Shown here in pieces: positions 35,266 through 43,652 of a stretch of 64,000 bases of DNA; position 1 is the stretch's first letter; each line of letters begins with the position of its first letter. Source of the stretch: Peptoanaerobacter stomatis (GTDB taxonomy: Bacteria; Bacillota; Clostridia; Peptostreptococcales; Filifactoraceae). The stretch is taken from assembly GCF_000238095.2 (NCBI RefSeq), contig NZ_JH815226.1, positions 98,850 through 162,849 on the forward strand. Reading direction: 5' to 3'. Both the position numbers and the translations under genes were made by a program. The notes below the pieces were generated by a model. It had not been told where the DNA came from and searched no databases. It was given only the letters and a program-made list of their open reading frames with translations.

Positions 35266-36453
35266 TTATAGATTTTGTTTTAATTGCTCTACTTTATTTG
35301 TTTGTTCCCAAGTAAATTCTTTGTCTTCTCTTCCGAAATGTCCATATGCTGCTGTCTTTCTATATATAGGGCGTCTTAAATCAAGTTCTTTTATTATTGC
35401 TCCAGGTCTCAAATCAAATGTTTTTGATATCGCTTCACTGATTTTTTCTTCAGGCACTGTTGCTGTTCCAAAAGTATCTACCAATATTGACACTGGTTCT
35501 GCAACACCTATAGCATAAGCCAACTGTATTTCACATTTTTCTGCAAGTTTTGCGGCTACTACATTTTTTGCTATCCATCTTGCCGCATACGCTGCTGAAC
35601 GGTCTACCTTTGTAGGATCTTTTCCTGAAAATGCTCCACCGCCATGTCTTGAATATCCGCCATAAGTGTCTACTATTATCTTTCTTCCTGTAAGTCCTGA
35701 ATCTCCATGAGGTCCTCCTATTACAAATCTGCCTGTAGGATTTATAAGATATTTTGTGTTGTCATCTATTAATTTTGCATCTACAATAGGTTTTACAACG
35801 TGCTCAATTAAATCTTTTTGTATTTGTTCTCTTGTTACATTTTCATCGTGTTGTGTGGATATAACTATTGTATCAACTCTTGCCGGATTTCCATTTTCAT
35901 CATATTCAACAGTTACTTGAGTTTTTCCGTCAGGTCTTAGGTAATTAAGCACTTTTTGTTTTCTAATCTCTGACAATCTTATTGCCAACTTATGTGCAAG
36001 TGATATAGGTAACGGCATAAGCTCTTTTGTTTCATTACAAGCATAACCGAACATTATACCTTGATCACCTGCTCCAAGTTTTTCTTCATCGTCTTTGGCT
36101 CTACCTCTACCTTCTTTGTCTTCAAGTGAATCATTTACACCCATAGCTATATCTGCTGACTGCTCATCTATTGCATTTATTACCGCACAAGTGTCACAAT
36201 CAAATCCGTATTTTGCTCTGTCATATCCTATTTCTCTAACTGTCTGTCTAACTATTTTTTGTATGTCAACATATGCTTTTGTAGTTATTTCACCAACAAC
36301 TGCTATTAGTCCTGTAGTTGTAAGTGTTTCACAAGCTACTCTCGAATACTTGTCTTGTCTTAACATTTCGTCAAGTATGGCATCTGAAATTTGGTCGCAC
36401 ATCTTATCCGGATGCCCTTCAGTCACTGATTCAGAAGTAAATAATCTTCTCAT
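35266..36453 (-). CDS. metK: S-adenosylmethionine synthetase
   Basis: 395 residues. It makes SAM from methionine and ATP. Motifs: [15 protein letters not shown] (ATP/Mg site), [16 protein letters not shown] (methionine/ATP site), the loop [18 protein letters not shown] and [19 protein letters not shown]. The start at 36453 ([10 protein letters not shown]) has AAGGAGA upstream. A longer reading from 36513 would begin inside the riboswitch expression platform and is rejected. The gene is controlled by the SAM-I riboswitch just upstream, so high SAM should stop transcription. Confidence 0.97.
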   Translation of the reverse strand: MRRLFTSESVTEGHPDKMCDQISDAILDEMLRQDKYSRVACETLTTTGLIAVVGEITTKAYVDIQKIVRQTVREIGYDRAKYGFDCDTCAVINAIDEQSADIAMGVNDSLEDKEGRGRAKDDEEKLGAGDQGIMFGYACNETKELMPLPISLAHKLAIRLSEIRKQKVLNYLRPDGKTQVTVEYDENGNPARVDTIVISTQHDENVTREQIQKDLIEHVVKPIVDAKLIDDNTKYLINPTGRFVIGGPHGDSGLTGRKIIVDTYGGYSRHGGGAFSGKDPTKVDRSAAYAARWIAKNVVAAKLAEKCEIQLAYAIGVAEPVSILVDTFGTATVPEEKISEAISKTFDLRPGAIIKELDLRRPIYRKTAAYGHFGREDKEFTWEQTNKVEQLKQNL

Positions 36454-36498
36454 AAATCTCTCCTTTGTTATTTTATATATTAAAAAAATTTTGCCAAA

Positions 36499-36652
36499 TA
36501 AAAAACCTCGCAATATACGAGGTTATAAGATACAAAAAATTCTTATTTCCCTCATCTGTCAAGTAATGCAACTTGCAGGAATTGGCACCTTCGCTTTTCA
36601 GCCGGTTGCCGGGTTTCACAGGGCCTTTCCCTCCACCTCTCTTGATAAGGTT
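36499..36652 (-). ncRNA. SAM-I (S-box) riboswitch upstream of metK
   Basis: The minus strand shows the conserved S-box core in order: CTTATCAAGAGAGGTGGAGG, then GGCCCTGTGAAACCCGGCAA, then GGTGCCAATTCC, TGCAAGTTGCA and the closing GAGGGAAATAAG. The expression platform is a terminator hairpin with arms AACCTCG and CGAGGTT (36504-36524) followed by a T run. The core order and sequence are unmistakable. Its placement directly before metK fits feedback repression by SAM. Confidence 0.95.
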
Positions 36653-36791
36653 TTTTATTTAGAATACATTATATATATTTTTTTAAATTTGTCAATATAG
36701 TTTTTATAAATTGCTTTGTGTTTTATGTAAAAAAGTCAAACATTTTTGACACAAAGCCTATAATATAATTTTGATTATTGTATATCATATT

Positions 36792-36833
36792 TTTTTAACA
36801 ATATATGCGGGTAACCCCATATATTGTTAAAAA
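36792..36833. terminator. Long perfect hairpin inside the IS, after the transposase
   Basis: The arms TTTTTAACAATATAT and ATATATTGTTAAAAA pair over 15 bp around a GC-rich loop (GCGGGTAACCCC). It starts 10 bp beyond the full-length transposase stop, so it probably terminates transcripts at the end of the element. Confidence 0.6.
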
Positions 36834-36842
36834 TTTTCTAAA

Positions 36843-37787
36843 TCACACTCTCGCTTTTTCTATATAATCTTCTAACATTTCATTTGCAGTTTTGAATTTC
36901 AAAACTTTCTTCGCTATATTGTTTTACCTTTTTGCATATCTTTCAAAACTCTTATACATCTCTTCTTCGCTCTTGAATCTTCTATTTGCATAAAATTTCT
37001 CACTATCTTCTCTATGACTTCTTTCTACATACCCATTTTGCCACGGACTGTATGCGGCTGTTAGTTTATGCTCTATACCTAATTCTTCTAATGTTTTTTG
37101 AAATCTACTTTTTTTATTTGTTCTGTCTTGCTCATTTGTAAATTCTAATCCATTATCTGTTTGTATTTGCTCTATTTTAAATCCCATTTCTTTTTCTAAT
37201 GTATTTAAGTAATTACTTGTTTCGTATGTGCTTTTTTCTTTTACAAGCTTCAATATTCTTTTTCTTGTATATACATCTATACCTGTTATTTGATAATATC
37301 TGTCTACTTCACTTTTAAATCCTATGCATTCTAACGGTACATATTTTATATCTACTTGTACTTGCTCTCCTGGTCTTGTTACTTTGCTTACTTTCTTTTC
37401 TTTCTTCTTTTTTCTAATTTCTTTTTTTTCTTGTATAGTTTTTAATTTTAATTTTTTTATCTGTCTTGTCATTGAATCATAGCATCTTGTATATCCTTTT
37501 TCTTGTAACTTTCTGTATACTTGTGCTAACCCTTCATGCTTATGATATCTATAGCAATGTTTTATCTTTTCTTGTTCTTCTGCTGTGTGCTCTTTTGGAT
37601 GGCTTTTTGGTTTTGTTGACTCTTTTCTTAATGATTCTATTGTTCCATCATATCTTTTCATCCAATAATGTACATACTGTCTTGTTACATGGTATTTTCT
37701 TGCTGCTTTTGCATTATTTTTTTCTTTTATTGCATATTCTATTATTTGCTTGCGTCTTTTCATTCCTTCTGTTATACTTTTATTCAT
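36843..37787 (-). pseudogene. rve/DDE transposase, interrupted by in-frame stop
   Basis: The reading frame spans 315 codons, but TAA at 36924-36926 replaces codon 288. The same frame continues after it with NNIAKKVLKFKTANEMLEDY to a TGA at 36843-36845, just the end expected for this family, so this is a point nonsense change and not a frameshift. The N-terminal helix-turn-helix contains AARKYHVTRQYVHYWMKRY. The rve core has its acidic residues in VQVDIKYV, IQTDNGLEFTN and WQNGYVERSHREDSEKF. Loss of the last 26 residues may or may not abolish activity. AAAGAGG precedes the start. Confidence 0.85.
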
Positions 37788-37892
37788 AAGAAAGCCTCTT
37801 TACTGATTTTTATTTTTTCCAAATCTTATTATATCAGTTGGCTTTCTTTTTTTATACTTTTTTGTCACAAATCTATTGTAGCATAACAGTTT

Positions 37893-39656
37893 TTATAAAT
37901 TGCTTTGTGTTTTATACATATCGAAATATTTTCCTTTTTTGTCTAATAATTCACTATGTGTTCCCTGCTCTATTATTCTTCCTTTTTCAAGAAGATATAT
38001 TTTATCAGCATTTTTTATTGTAGATAATCTGTGCGCTATTATAAACGTTGTTCGTCCTTTCATCAACACATCCATAGCGGATTGTATTATCTTCTCCGTT
38101 TCAGAATCTACTGAGCTTGTTGCTTCATCAAGTATAAGTATTGTAGGATTTTGCGCTAAAGCTCTTGCAAATGAAATAAGCTGCCTTTGACCGGAAGATA
38201 GGGTTGCGCCTCTTTCTACAACTTTTTCATCTATACCGTCTTTCAAATTTCCTAAAACTAAATCTCCACCAACCATTTCAAGTGCTTTTTGAGCATCTTG
38301 TCTGCTTATATTCTCTTTATTAAGTGTTATATTGCTCAAGATTGTACCTGTAAATAAATATGGCTCTTGCAATACTATACCCATATGATCTCTTATGGTT
38401 TGATCTTGCAAAGTCTGTAGATCCATACCGTCAATCAATATTTTCCCTTGTTGTGGCTGATAAAATTTCAGCAGTAAATTCATAATAGAGCTTTTTCCTG
38501 AACCCGTATGTCCTACCAGTGCAATAGTTTGTCCTTTTTCTGCACTTATATTTATATTTTTCAAAACATATTCATCTTTTTTATAATAAAAACTTACATC
38601 TTTAAATTCTACTGTACCGCTAATTTTCTCAATTTTTTCGTCGCTGATGTCTTTTCCCTCTTTATCTATCATTTCAAAAACATGGGATGATGCAACTGTT
38701 GATTTTGACATTTCGTTCATTTGCTGTACTATCTGATGTATATGGTGAAACAATATACTTATATAATCTACATACACATATAATAGTCCTACAGATGTTA
38801 CAGCATTATATTTTATAACTTTATTTCCGAAATAATAAATCATAACTACAAATACAATATTTCTAAGTGTACTTATTATATTATATGAGGTTGCCGAATT
38901 TAACACCAGAAGTTTTGTACGCTGATTAACTCTTTCTTCATTCGTCTTGTCAAAATCCTTTTGTATCTGTTCTTGATTATTAAATGCTTGTATCACACTT
39001 ATTCCTTGTACAGTTTCGTTTATTGCTCCGTTTAATTCACTGACCTTTGACCTTATTACATTGTTGTAAACTCTTGCCTTTTTGTTGTAAATATAGATTA
39101 TAAAAGCTACCAATGGCAATAGAAACGTTGCAAGAAGTGCAAATTGAGTCTGTATTGTAAACAATATTATATATATGCTTATAACATAAACTGTACTTTT
39201 AAATATTTCTCCTAATACTTTTACATATAGTCCTTGCACTGCTAATGTATCGTTTGTAACTTTAGACACTATGCTTCCTGCCGGCATATTATCAAAAAAT
39301 GATATCCCTATTCTCTGAATATTACTATATATTTGCACACGCATTTTTTGTACTATTCTCATAGCCATTATCTTTAATTGTATGTCGCTCATATACTGAA
39401 ATATCATAGCTGTTATATTTACAAACAAATATAACCCTATCCAATAGAGTATTGAATTTTTATCTATAACTGCTTTTTTAAGCTCTTCATCAAATATTTT
39501 TCTTACTGCAAAAGGTGCTAATAATTCAAAAACTACTGCCAAAAGTAAAAATAAAAGTCCTTTTAAAAAATTAGATTTGAATAAAAGCGTATAACTTGCC
39601 AATCTCTTTATATCTTCTTTTTCAGCATCAGGATTTTGATTTATATTGTTATTCAT
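37893..39656 (-). CDS. ABC exporter, membrane/ATPase subunit with canonical catalytic Glu
   Basis: 587 residues. Six membrane helices (about 30-310) precede the ATPase domain: Walker A GHTGSGKSS, signature LSSGQRQ (Ser in place of the first Gly), Walker B LILDEATSSVD with canonical Glu, and H-loop IIAHRLSTI. It overlaps the neighbouring half-transporter gene by 8 bp, so the two surely form a heterodimer. The pairing resembles BmrCD/TM287-288 multidrug exporters, but the substrate is unknown. Its 3' end lies in the direct repeat of the adjacent insertion sequence, leaving the stop codon intact. Confidence 0.92.
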   Translation of the reverse strand: MNNNINQNPDAEKEDIKRLASYTLLFKSNFLKGLLFLLLAVVFELLAPFAVRKIFDEELKKAVIDKNSILYWIGLYLFVNITAMIFQYMSDIQLKIMAMRIVQKMRVQIYSNIQRIGISFFDNMPAGSIVSKVTNDTLAVQGLYVKVLGEIFKSTVYVISIYIILFTIQTQFALLATFLLPLVAFIIYIYNKKARVYNNVIRSKVSELNGAINETVQGISVIQAFNNQEQIQKDFDKTNEERVNQRTKLLVLNSATSYNIISTLRNIVFVVMIYYFGNKVIKYNAVTSVGLLYVYVDYISILFHHIHQIVQQMNEMSKSTVASSHVFEMIDKEGKDISDEKIEKISGTVEFKDVSFYYKKDEYVLKNINISAEKGQTIALVGHTGSGKSSIMNLLLKFYQPQQGKILIDGMDLQTLQDQTIRDHMGIVLQEPYLFTGTILSNITLNKENISRQDAQKALEMVGGDLVLGNLKDGIDEKVVERGATLSSGQRQLISFARALAQNPTILILDEATSSVDSETEKIIQSAMDVLMKGRTTFIIAHRLSTIKNADKIYLLEKGRIIEQGTHSELLDKKGKYFDMYKTQSNL

Positions 39657-41394
39657 CTTCTCCCTCCTCCATTTGCTGAATATGATACTGTCTATTATAC
39701 CAGCCGTCTTTTGAAATTAATTCCTCATGTGTTCCACGTTCAATAATCATACCGTCATCAAGCACGATTATTTCATCTGCATGTGATACTGCTGATAATC
39801 TGTGTGTTACTATTATAGTTGTTTTATTCTTACGATTTTTTCTGATGTTTTCTATTATTTTAGCCTCTGTTCTGGAATCTACTGCCGACAAAGAATCATC
39901 CATTATCAACAGGTAAGGGTCTTTTATAACAGCTCTGGCTATAGATATCCTTTGTTTTTGCCCTCCAGATATAGCTACACCTCTTTCTCCTACCAATGTA
40001 TCCATTTTATTTGCAAATAAATCTATATCTCTCAGCAAATCTGATATTCTTATAACTTCAAATAATTCCTCTTCGCTTGCACTCTTTTTTCCCATCAAAA
40101 TATTTTCTCTTATAGTTTTAGAAAATAGTATATTGTCCTGAGATACATAGCCTATTTCATTCATCAAACTGCTTTTTTGAACTTCACTTATACTCAAATC
40201 ATCTATAGATATATTTCCATCACCTACAGGATACTCTTTTAATAATTGTTTTATTAATGTAGACTTTCCGCTTCCCGTTCTTCCTACTATTCCGATTGTT
40301 TTACCTCTTGTTATTTCAAGATCTATGCCTCGCAAATTTACATTTTTTGAGTTAGGATATCTAAATGTATAATCACTGAATTTTATATTGTCAAACCCAT
40401 CTATATTTCTTGTAATTTTTTTATTTTCTACGTCATCATCTTCTTCAAGCACTTCATAAATTCTTTCTATTGATGTCGTACCTCTTTGTGCTGTATTTAT
40501 AAAATCACCTATGGCATACATAGGCCATATTAAATATCCTAAATATACATTAAACGAAATAAGTGCACCTATTGTAATTTCACCTGCCAATATTAGATTA
40601 ACCCCATAACCTATTGCTATCGCATAACTTATTGATGTAAATATTTTGGTAGCAGGCCAAAAAGTAGATGCAACAAGCTCTGTCTTTAATGATTTATTAA
40701 ATACATCTTCTGTTGTATTTTCAAAATTTTCAATACTCTGCTTTTCAAGTACATATGAGCGTATTACACGAATACCGTTAACATTTTCCAACACCTCATC
40801 GCTCATTTTACTAAAAGCTTCCTGCTGAGCCATATATAATTTATGTATATATTCTCCTACATAGCTTGTAAGCATTGTGAGTATCGGTAGAGGCAATATG
40901 CTTACTATAGTCAATTTCCATGAAACCGTAAAACCCATCGCAAGTATAATAGCGAGCAGATATCCTATCCCATCACTGATTGCAAGAACCCCATAGCCGA
41001 GCATTTCACTTATTGTATCTATATCACTTGTAGCTCTTGACATCAAATCTCCTGATGAAAACTTTTCAAAAAATGTTCTCGGCATCATCAATATTTTTTT
41101 CATCATCATAGCACGAAGTCTAAGATCAATTATAATTGCATTTAAAAAGATTTCATATGCCCATATATAACCAAATATATATTCTGCTGTCAAAATAGCT
41201 GCAAGATATGAAATATCCGTAAAAAGCTCTGTTCCTGTGATACTCCCGTCAGATATGCTGTCTACAGCCCTACCTATTATTATAGGAGGAAGTATAACTA
41301 TAAGGTTTGTAAGTTGCAAAACCAAAATACCTATTATATAATGTCGTGCTCTTTCTTTTAAAAACCACTTCAATTTTTTTAATTGCTTAAACAT
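39649..41394 (-). CDS. ABC exporter, membrane/ATPase subunit with degenerate catalytic site
   Basis: 581 residues. Six membrane helices are followed by an ATPase domain with Walker A GRTGSGKST and signature ISGGQKQR. Walker B LLIMDDSLSAVD has Asp where the catalytic Glu is expected. In heterodimeric exporters such as TM287/288 one subunit carries exactly this change. The start at 41394 (MFKQLKK) has AAAGGGA upstream and is preferred to an ATG five codons earlier. It is the promoter-proximal gene of the pair. Confidence 0.92.
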   Translation of the reverse strand: MFKQLKKLKWFLKERARHYIIGILVLQLTNLIVILPPIIIGRAVDSISDGSITGTELFTDISYLAAILTAEYIFGYIWAYEIFLNAIIIDLRLRAMMMKKILMMPRTFFEKFSSGDLMSRATSDIDTISEMLGYGVLAISDGIGYLLAIILAMGFTVSWKLTIVSILPLPILTMLTSYVGEYIHKLYMAQQEAFSKMSDEVLENVNGIRVIRSYVLEKQSIENFENTTEDVFNKSLKTELVASTFWPATKIFTSISYAIAIGYGVNLILAGEITIGALISFNVYLGYLIWPMYAIGDFINTAQRGTTSIERIYEVLEEDDDVENKKITRNIDGFDNIKFSDYTFRYPNSKNVNLRGIDLEITRGKTIGIVGRTGSGKSTLIKQLLKEYPVGDGNISIDDLSISEVQKSSLMNEIGYVSQDNILFSKTIRENILMGKKSASEEELFEVIRISDLLRDIDLFANKMDTLVGERGVAISGGQKQRISIARAVIKDPYLLIMDDSLSAVDSRTEAKIIENIRKNRKNKTTIIVTHRLSAVSHADEIIVLDDGMIIERGTHEELISKDGWYNRQYHIQQMEEGEDE

Positions 41395-41421
41395 ATATTC
41401 CCTTTCCATTTATTTATATAA

Positions 41422-41548
41422 ATTAATACTAAAATCTATATAAAATAATATGTGATACTAAAATATAAAAAACTCCTACATAACTAATCAAATACATTCC
41501 ATTCAGCATTTTTATTATATGCTTATTTAATTTTAATAATAGTATTAT
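41422..41548 (+). repeat. Dispersed intergenic repeat, family C, copy 2
   Basis: It shares its start (ATACTAAAATCTATATAAAA) and its end block (TTTTTATTATATGCTTATTT plus AATT) with copy 1 at 23968-24123. The outermost bases, AATACTA at both ends read inward, form short inverted repeats. Confidence 0.5.
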
Positions 41549-41577
41549 ATAATTTTTCTATATTTTATAATATTTAA

Positions 41578-41623
41578 AGGAGATGAAAAAGTAATTAAAA
41601 ATTTATCTGCTTTTTCATCTCCT
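41578..41623. other. Perfect 14-bp hairpin
   Basis: The arms AGGAGATGAAAAAG and CTTTTTCATCTCCT pair without mismatch around an 18-nt loop. No T run follows on either strand, so it is not a standard terminator. It lies in the repeat-rich interval, far from gene starts. Confidence 0.6.
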
Positions 41624-41811
41624 GAATAATTCTTAATAAATTCAATATACACTATGATATACATTAGTATTTTAACATTTAGAATTTAAAAAGTCAATCT
41701 GCATAAAGAATTTAAGCATTATAATCGTGCTACATAATGTATATTTTTTATTATCAATTATCAAACTTTCAAATTTTCAGTATTCATTCTAATGACCTCT
41801 TACACTAAAAA

Positions 41812-41936
41812 ATTAATGGAATATATGGATATTTTCGTTTTTAAGAATTAATCTGCTAACTAAAATTATGTATATCTATTAAAGGAAAAATTTTATATGC
41901 CTTTAATCGGTTAATTAAACGAATATTAGTATTAAA
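41812..41936 (+). repeat. Dispersed intergenic repeat, family D, copy 1
   Basis: Shared blocks with copies 2 and 3 are GATATTTTCGTTTTTAAGAA followed by GCTAA near the left end, and TTAATTAAACGAATATTAGT near the right end. The middle is diverged. Confidence 0.65.
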
Positions 41937-42111
41937 ACAACAACTTTGCATATATTATAAACTTTTATATAATCAGCTAAAAAACTTTTTTTAATTTATT
42001 TACTTGTTTTACAATTTGCTTGAAACATTCGATTTTCTGTGATAAACTTAGCCTATATTTATACCGATATTATAATAACGGATTTATGCGATTGAAACGG
42101 TATAAGCCATA

Positions 42112-42224
42112 ATTAATACTAAACACTAATTGAAAGTATAATATAATCATATTTTTAAAATGTTATACTTTTTCAAAATAATTAATTGCACATTTTATAT
42201 TTTTTAATAGTATTTAGTATTAAT
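42112..42224 (+). repeat. MITE-like element, family A, copy 1
   Basis: 113 bp with terminal inverted repeats ATTAATACTAAACACTA and, read inward from the right, ATTAATACTAAATACTA (16 of 17 identical). The inner sequence, rich in TATAATATAATCATAT, matches copies 2 and 3. CTAAA lies next to TA at both ends, as in the IS630 element of this window. It ends 36 bp before the diguanylate cyclase start. Confidence 0.7.
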
Positions 42225-42260
42225 TTCAAAAGAAAGCGTTATTTATTAAGGAGGAGTTAA

Positions 42261-43202
42261 GTGGATTTTTCTAAACTTGTAGAGGAACTTTGGAAAAAAT
42301 TTTTTTCTAAAGTAGATGAAAAAACAAAAGGAGATATAATTAAATGGTTCTCCCCTAAGTGTGTTATTATAGGCACAGGAGCTCATGAGTTTTATACAGG
42401 ATTAGATAATTTTTTGTGCGCTTTTGCTAATGAAATGACCGAGAGAAATGATATAGAGTTTAATTTAAAAAATATTTGGTGTGAGCAAATGCAATTTGAC
42501 TCTAAAACCTGTCTGGTATATGGAAAAATATATGTTTTGGGAGAAAGTAAAGACAAGTCTGTACTCATTAACATGGATGGTCGCTTTACTTTAATATTTC
42601 ACATGGTTGAAGGACATTGGGAAATTATTCATATCCATTATTCCATTCCTAATCAAGAACAAGGCGATGGAGAGTATTATCCTAAAACTCTTTTAAAAAA
42701 GGTTCAAGAATTACAAAGTATTAATGATGAAATGAGAGCGTTGGCACAAAAAGATGGCTTGACAGGTCTTGATAATTTTCGAACATTCAGTAATCAATGG
42801 GAGCATAGAAGTAAATATGGTTGGTTTTTTGTGTTGGATTTAGATCATTTTAAACAAATTAATGATACTTACGGACACTTAGTAGGTAATGAAGTTCTAT
42901 TATATATGGGTAAGGTATTTCGATCTGTAATACGTGAAAATGATTTGCTTTGCAGAATGGGCGGAGATGAATTTTTAATTTTTTGTAGTGAAATGAAAAA
43001 TAAATCAGATGCGACAGAATTTGCTCAAAGACTTATAAACGAAGTTAGAAAAGCAGGAGAATCAAATTTGTATTGGACAACAGTGTCAGTCGGTGCGGCA
43101 GAGGTAACATCCGGTATGTCTATTGATGAAGCCTTAGAAAATGCCGATAAATCTCTTTATGTTGTTAAAAAAACAAAACGAGGCGGTTTCTTTGCTATAT
43201 AA
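42261..43202 (+). CDS. Diguanylate cyclase with N-terminal SnoaL/NTF2-like domain
   Basis: 313 residues. The N-terminal ~130 residues look like a SnoaL/NTF2-type ligand-pocket domain (LDNFLCAFANEMTERNDIEF, then GRFTLIFHMVEGHWEIIHIH). A short helix leads into a GGDEF domain (about 155-313) with LDLDHFKQINDTYGHLVGNE and an intact RMGGDEFLIF, so it should make cyclic di-GMP. The start is GTG with AAGGAGGAG upstream. Ile codons include more ATT than in neighbouring genes, where ATA dominates by eye. It is alone between two inverted family D repeats. Confidence 0.88.
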   Translation: MDFSKLVEELWKKFFSKVDEKTKGDIIKWFSPKCVIIGTGAHEFYTGLDNFLCAFANEMTERNDIEFNLKNIWCEQMQFDSKTCLVYGKIYVLGESKDKSVLINMDGRFTLIFHMVEGHWEIIHIHYSIPNQEQGDGEYYPKTLLKKVQELQSINDEMRALAQKDGLTGLDNFRTFSNQWEHRSKYGWFFVLDLDHFKQINDTYGHLVGNEVLLYMGKVFRSVIRENDLLCRMGGDEFLIFCSEMKNKSDATEFAQRLINEVRKAGESNLYWTTVSVGAAEVTSGMSIDEALENADKSLYVVKKTKRGGFFAI

Positions 43203-43322
43203 TACTAATATTTGTTTAATTAGCTGATAAAATATATGTATATTTTTTGCTATAATCATATATATTTTTCTTAGCAATGAATTTTTAAAAACAAAAATGT
43301 TCATTATTTTATCATACTAATC
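43203..43322 (-). repeat. Dispersed intergenic repeat, family D, copy 2
   Basis: Starting at the first base after the diguanylate cyclase stop, the reverse complement of this segment matches family D: ATTTTTGTTTTTAAAAATTC with GCTAAG, and AGCTAATTAAACAAATATTA at the right end. It is inverted relative to copy 1 on the other side of the gene. Confidence 0.65.
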
Positions 43323-43652
43323 ATCATTTATAATACCAAGTATTTCATACTTTATGAGATTATATATTTATAGATTATAAGTAGTTTTGTTGCAACACAA
43401 TTATGTAGATATTTAATTGATTTTTAGTATCAGGTATTAGTATCAATTAATGTTCAGTATTAGAATATTAAAAAACTTTATTAAAAAAGAGATTGTTTGC
43501 AAAATAATAAGCATATTTCAAACAATCTCTTTTTTATTATAAAAATTTATATTCAAATTTCCTGTTTATACATTTTTTATGTTGTTCAATATCAATAAGA
43601 TAAATGATTTTTAATTATATCTATATTAAAATAATATTTTTTCCTTTTTAAT
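43323..43652. other. Gene-free interval between the diguanylate cyclase and adhesin genes
   Basis: It holds the strong terminator at 43483-43535 and several scattered TTAGTAT motifs between 43380 and 43470. I see no gene. Confidence 0.6.
43483..43535. terminator. Bidirectional terminator after the adhesin gene
   Basis: A perfect 17-bp stem (arms AAAAAAGAGATTGTTTG and CAAACAATCTCTTTTTT) with a 19-nt loop, 118 bp beyond the adhesin stop. Confidence 0.9.

Larger units (their letters stand above)
36726..37888 (-). mobile_element. IS1202/IS481-like insertion sequence with 26-bp direct repeats
   Basis: The element is bounded by ends beginning TGT. Reading inward from each end, a common box ATTT(T/G)TGACA lies at the same distance (positions 17-26). 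A 26-bp sequence is perfectly repeated outside it: 36700-36725 and 37889-37914 (28 bp if the ambiguous edge bases are counted). Long target duplications of about 24-29 bp are known for IS1202-type elements. The 1163-bp element carries one rve-type transposase gene with a premature stop. The right-hand repeat contains the last codons and stop of the adjacent ABC exporter gene. Confidence 0.65.
41395..42260. other. 866-bp gene-free, repeat-rich interval before the diguanylate cyclase gene
   Basis: No coding frame is convincing here. In order it contains a family C repeat (41422-41548), a perfect 14-bp hairpin (41578-41623), about 190 bp without recognised structure, a family D repeat (41812-41936), about 170 bp of AT-rich sequence and a family A MITE-like element (42112-42224). 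Confidence 0.6.

Noticed and set aside
36095-36700. Plus-strand open frame of 201 codons across the metK start and riboswitch
   Set aside because: It is antisense to metK and the highly conserved SAM-I aptamer; the frame is a by-product of these.
36747-37867. Alternative IS boundaries at the TGACA boxes
   Set aside because: No matching target duplication lies beside them. The outer TGT ends are flanked by a perfect 26-bp repeat, which fits better; the TGACA boxes are then internal parts of the ends.
42000-42260. c-di-GMP riboswitch upstream of the diguanylate cyclase gene
   Set aside because: No GEMM-like core sequence was seen; the region is a MITE-like repeat.
41395-43652. CRISPR array or integrative element
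   Set aside because: Repeats are too few, too long and irregularly spaced for CRISPR, and no integrase, relaxase or attachment-site pair is visible.
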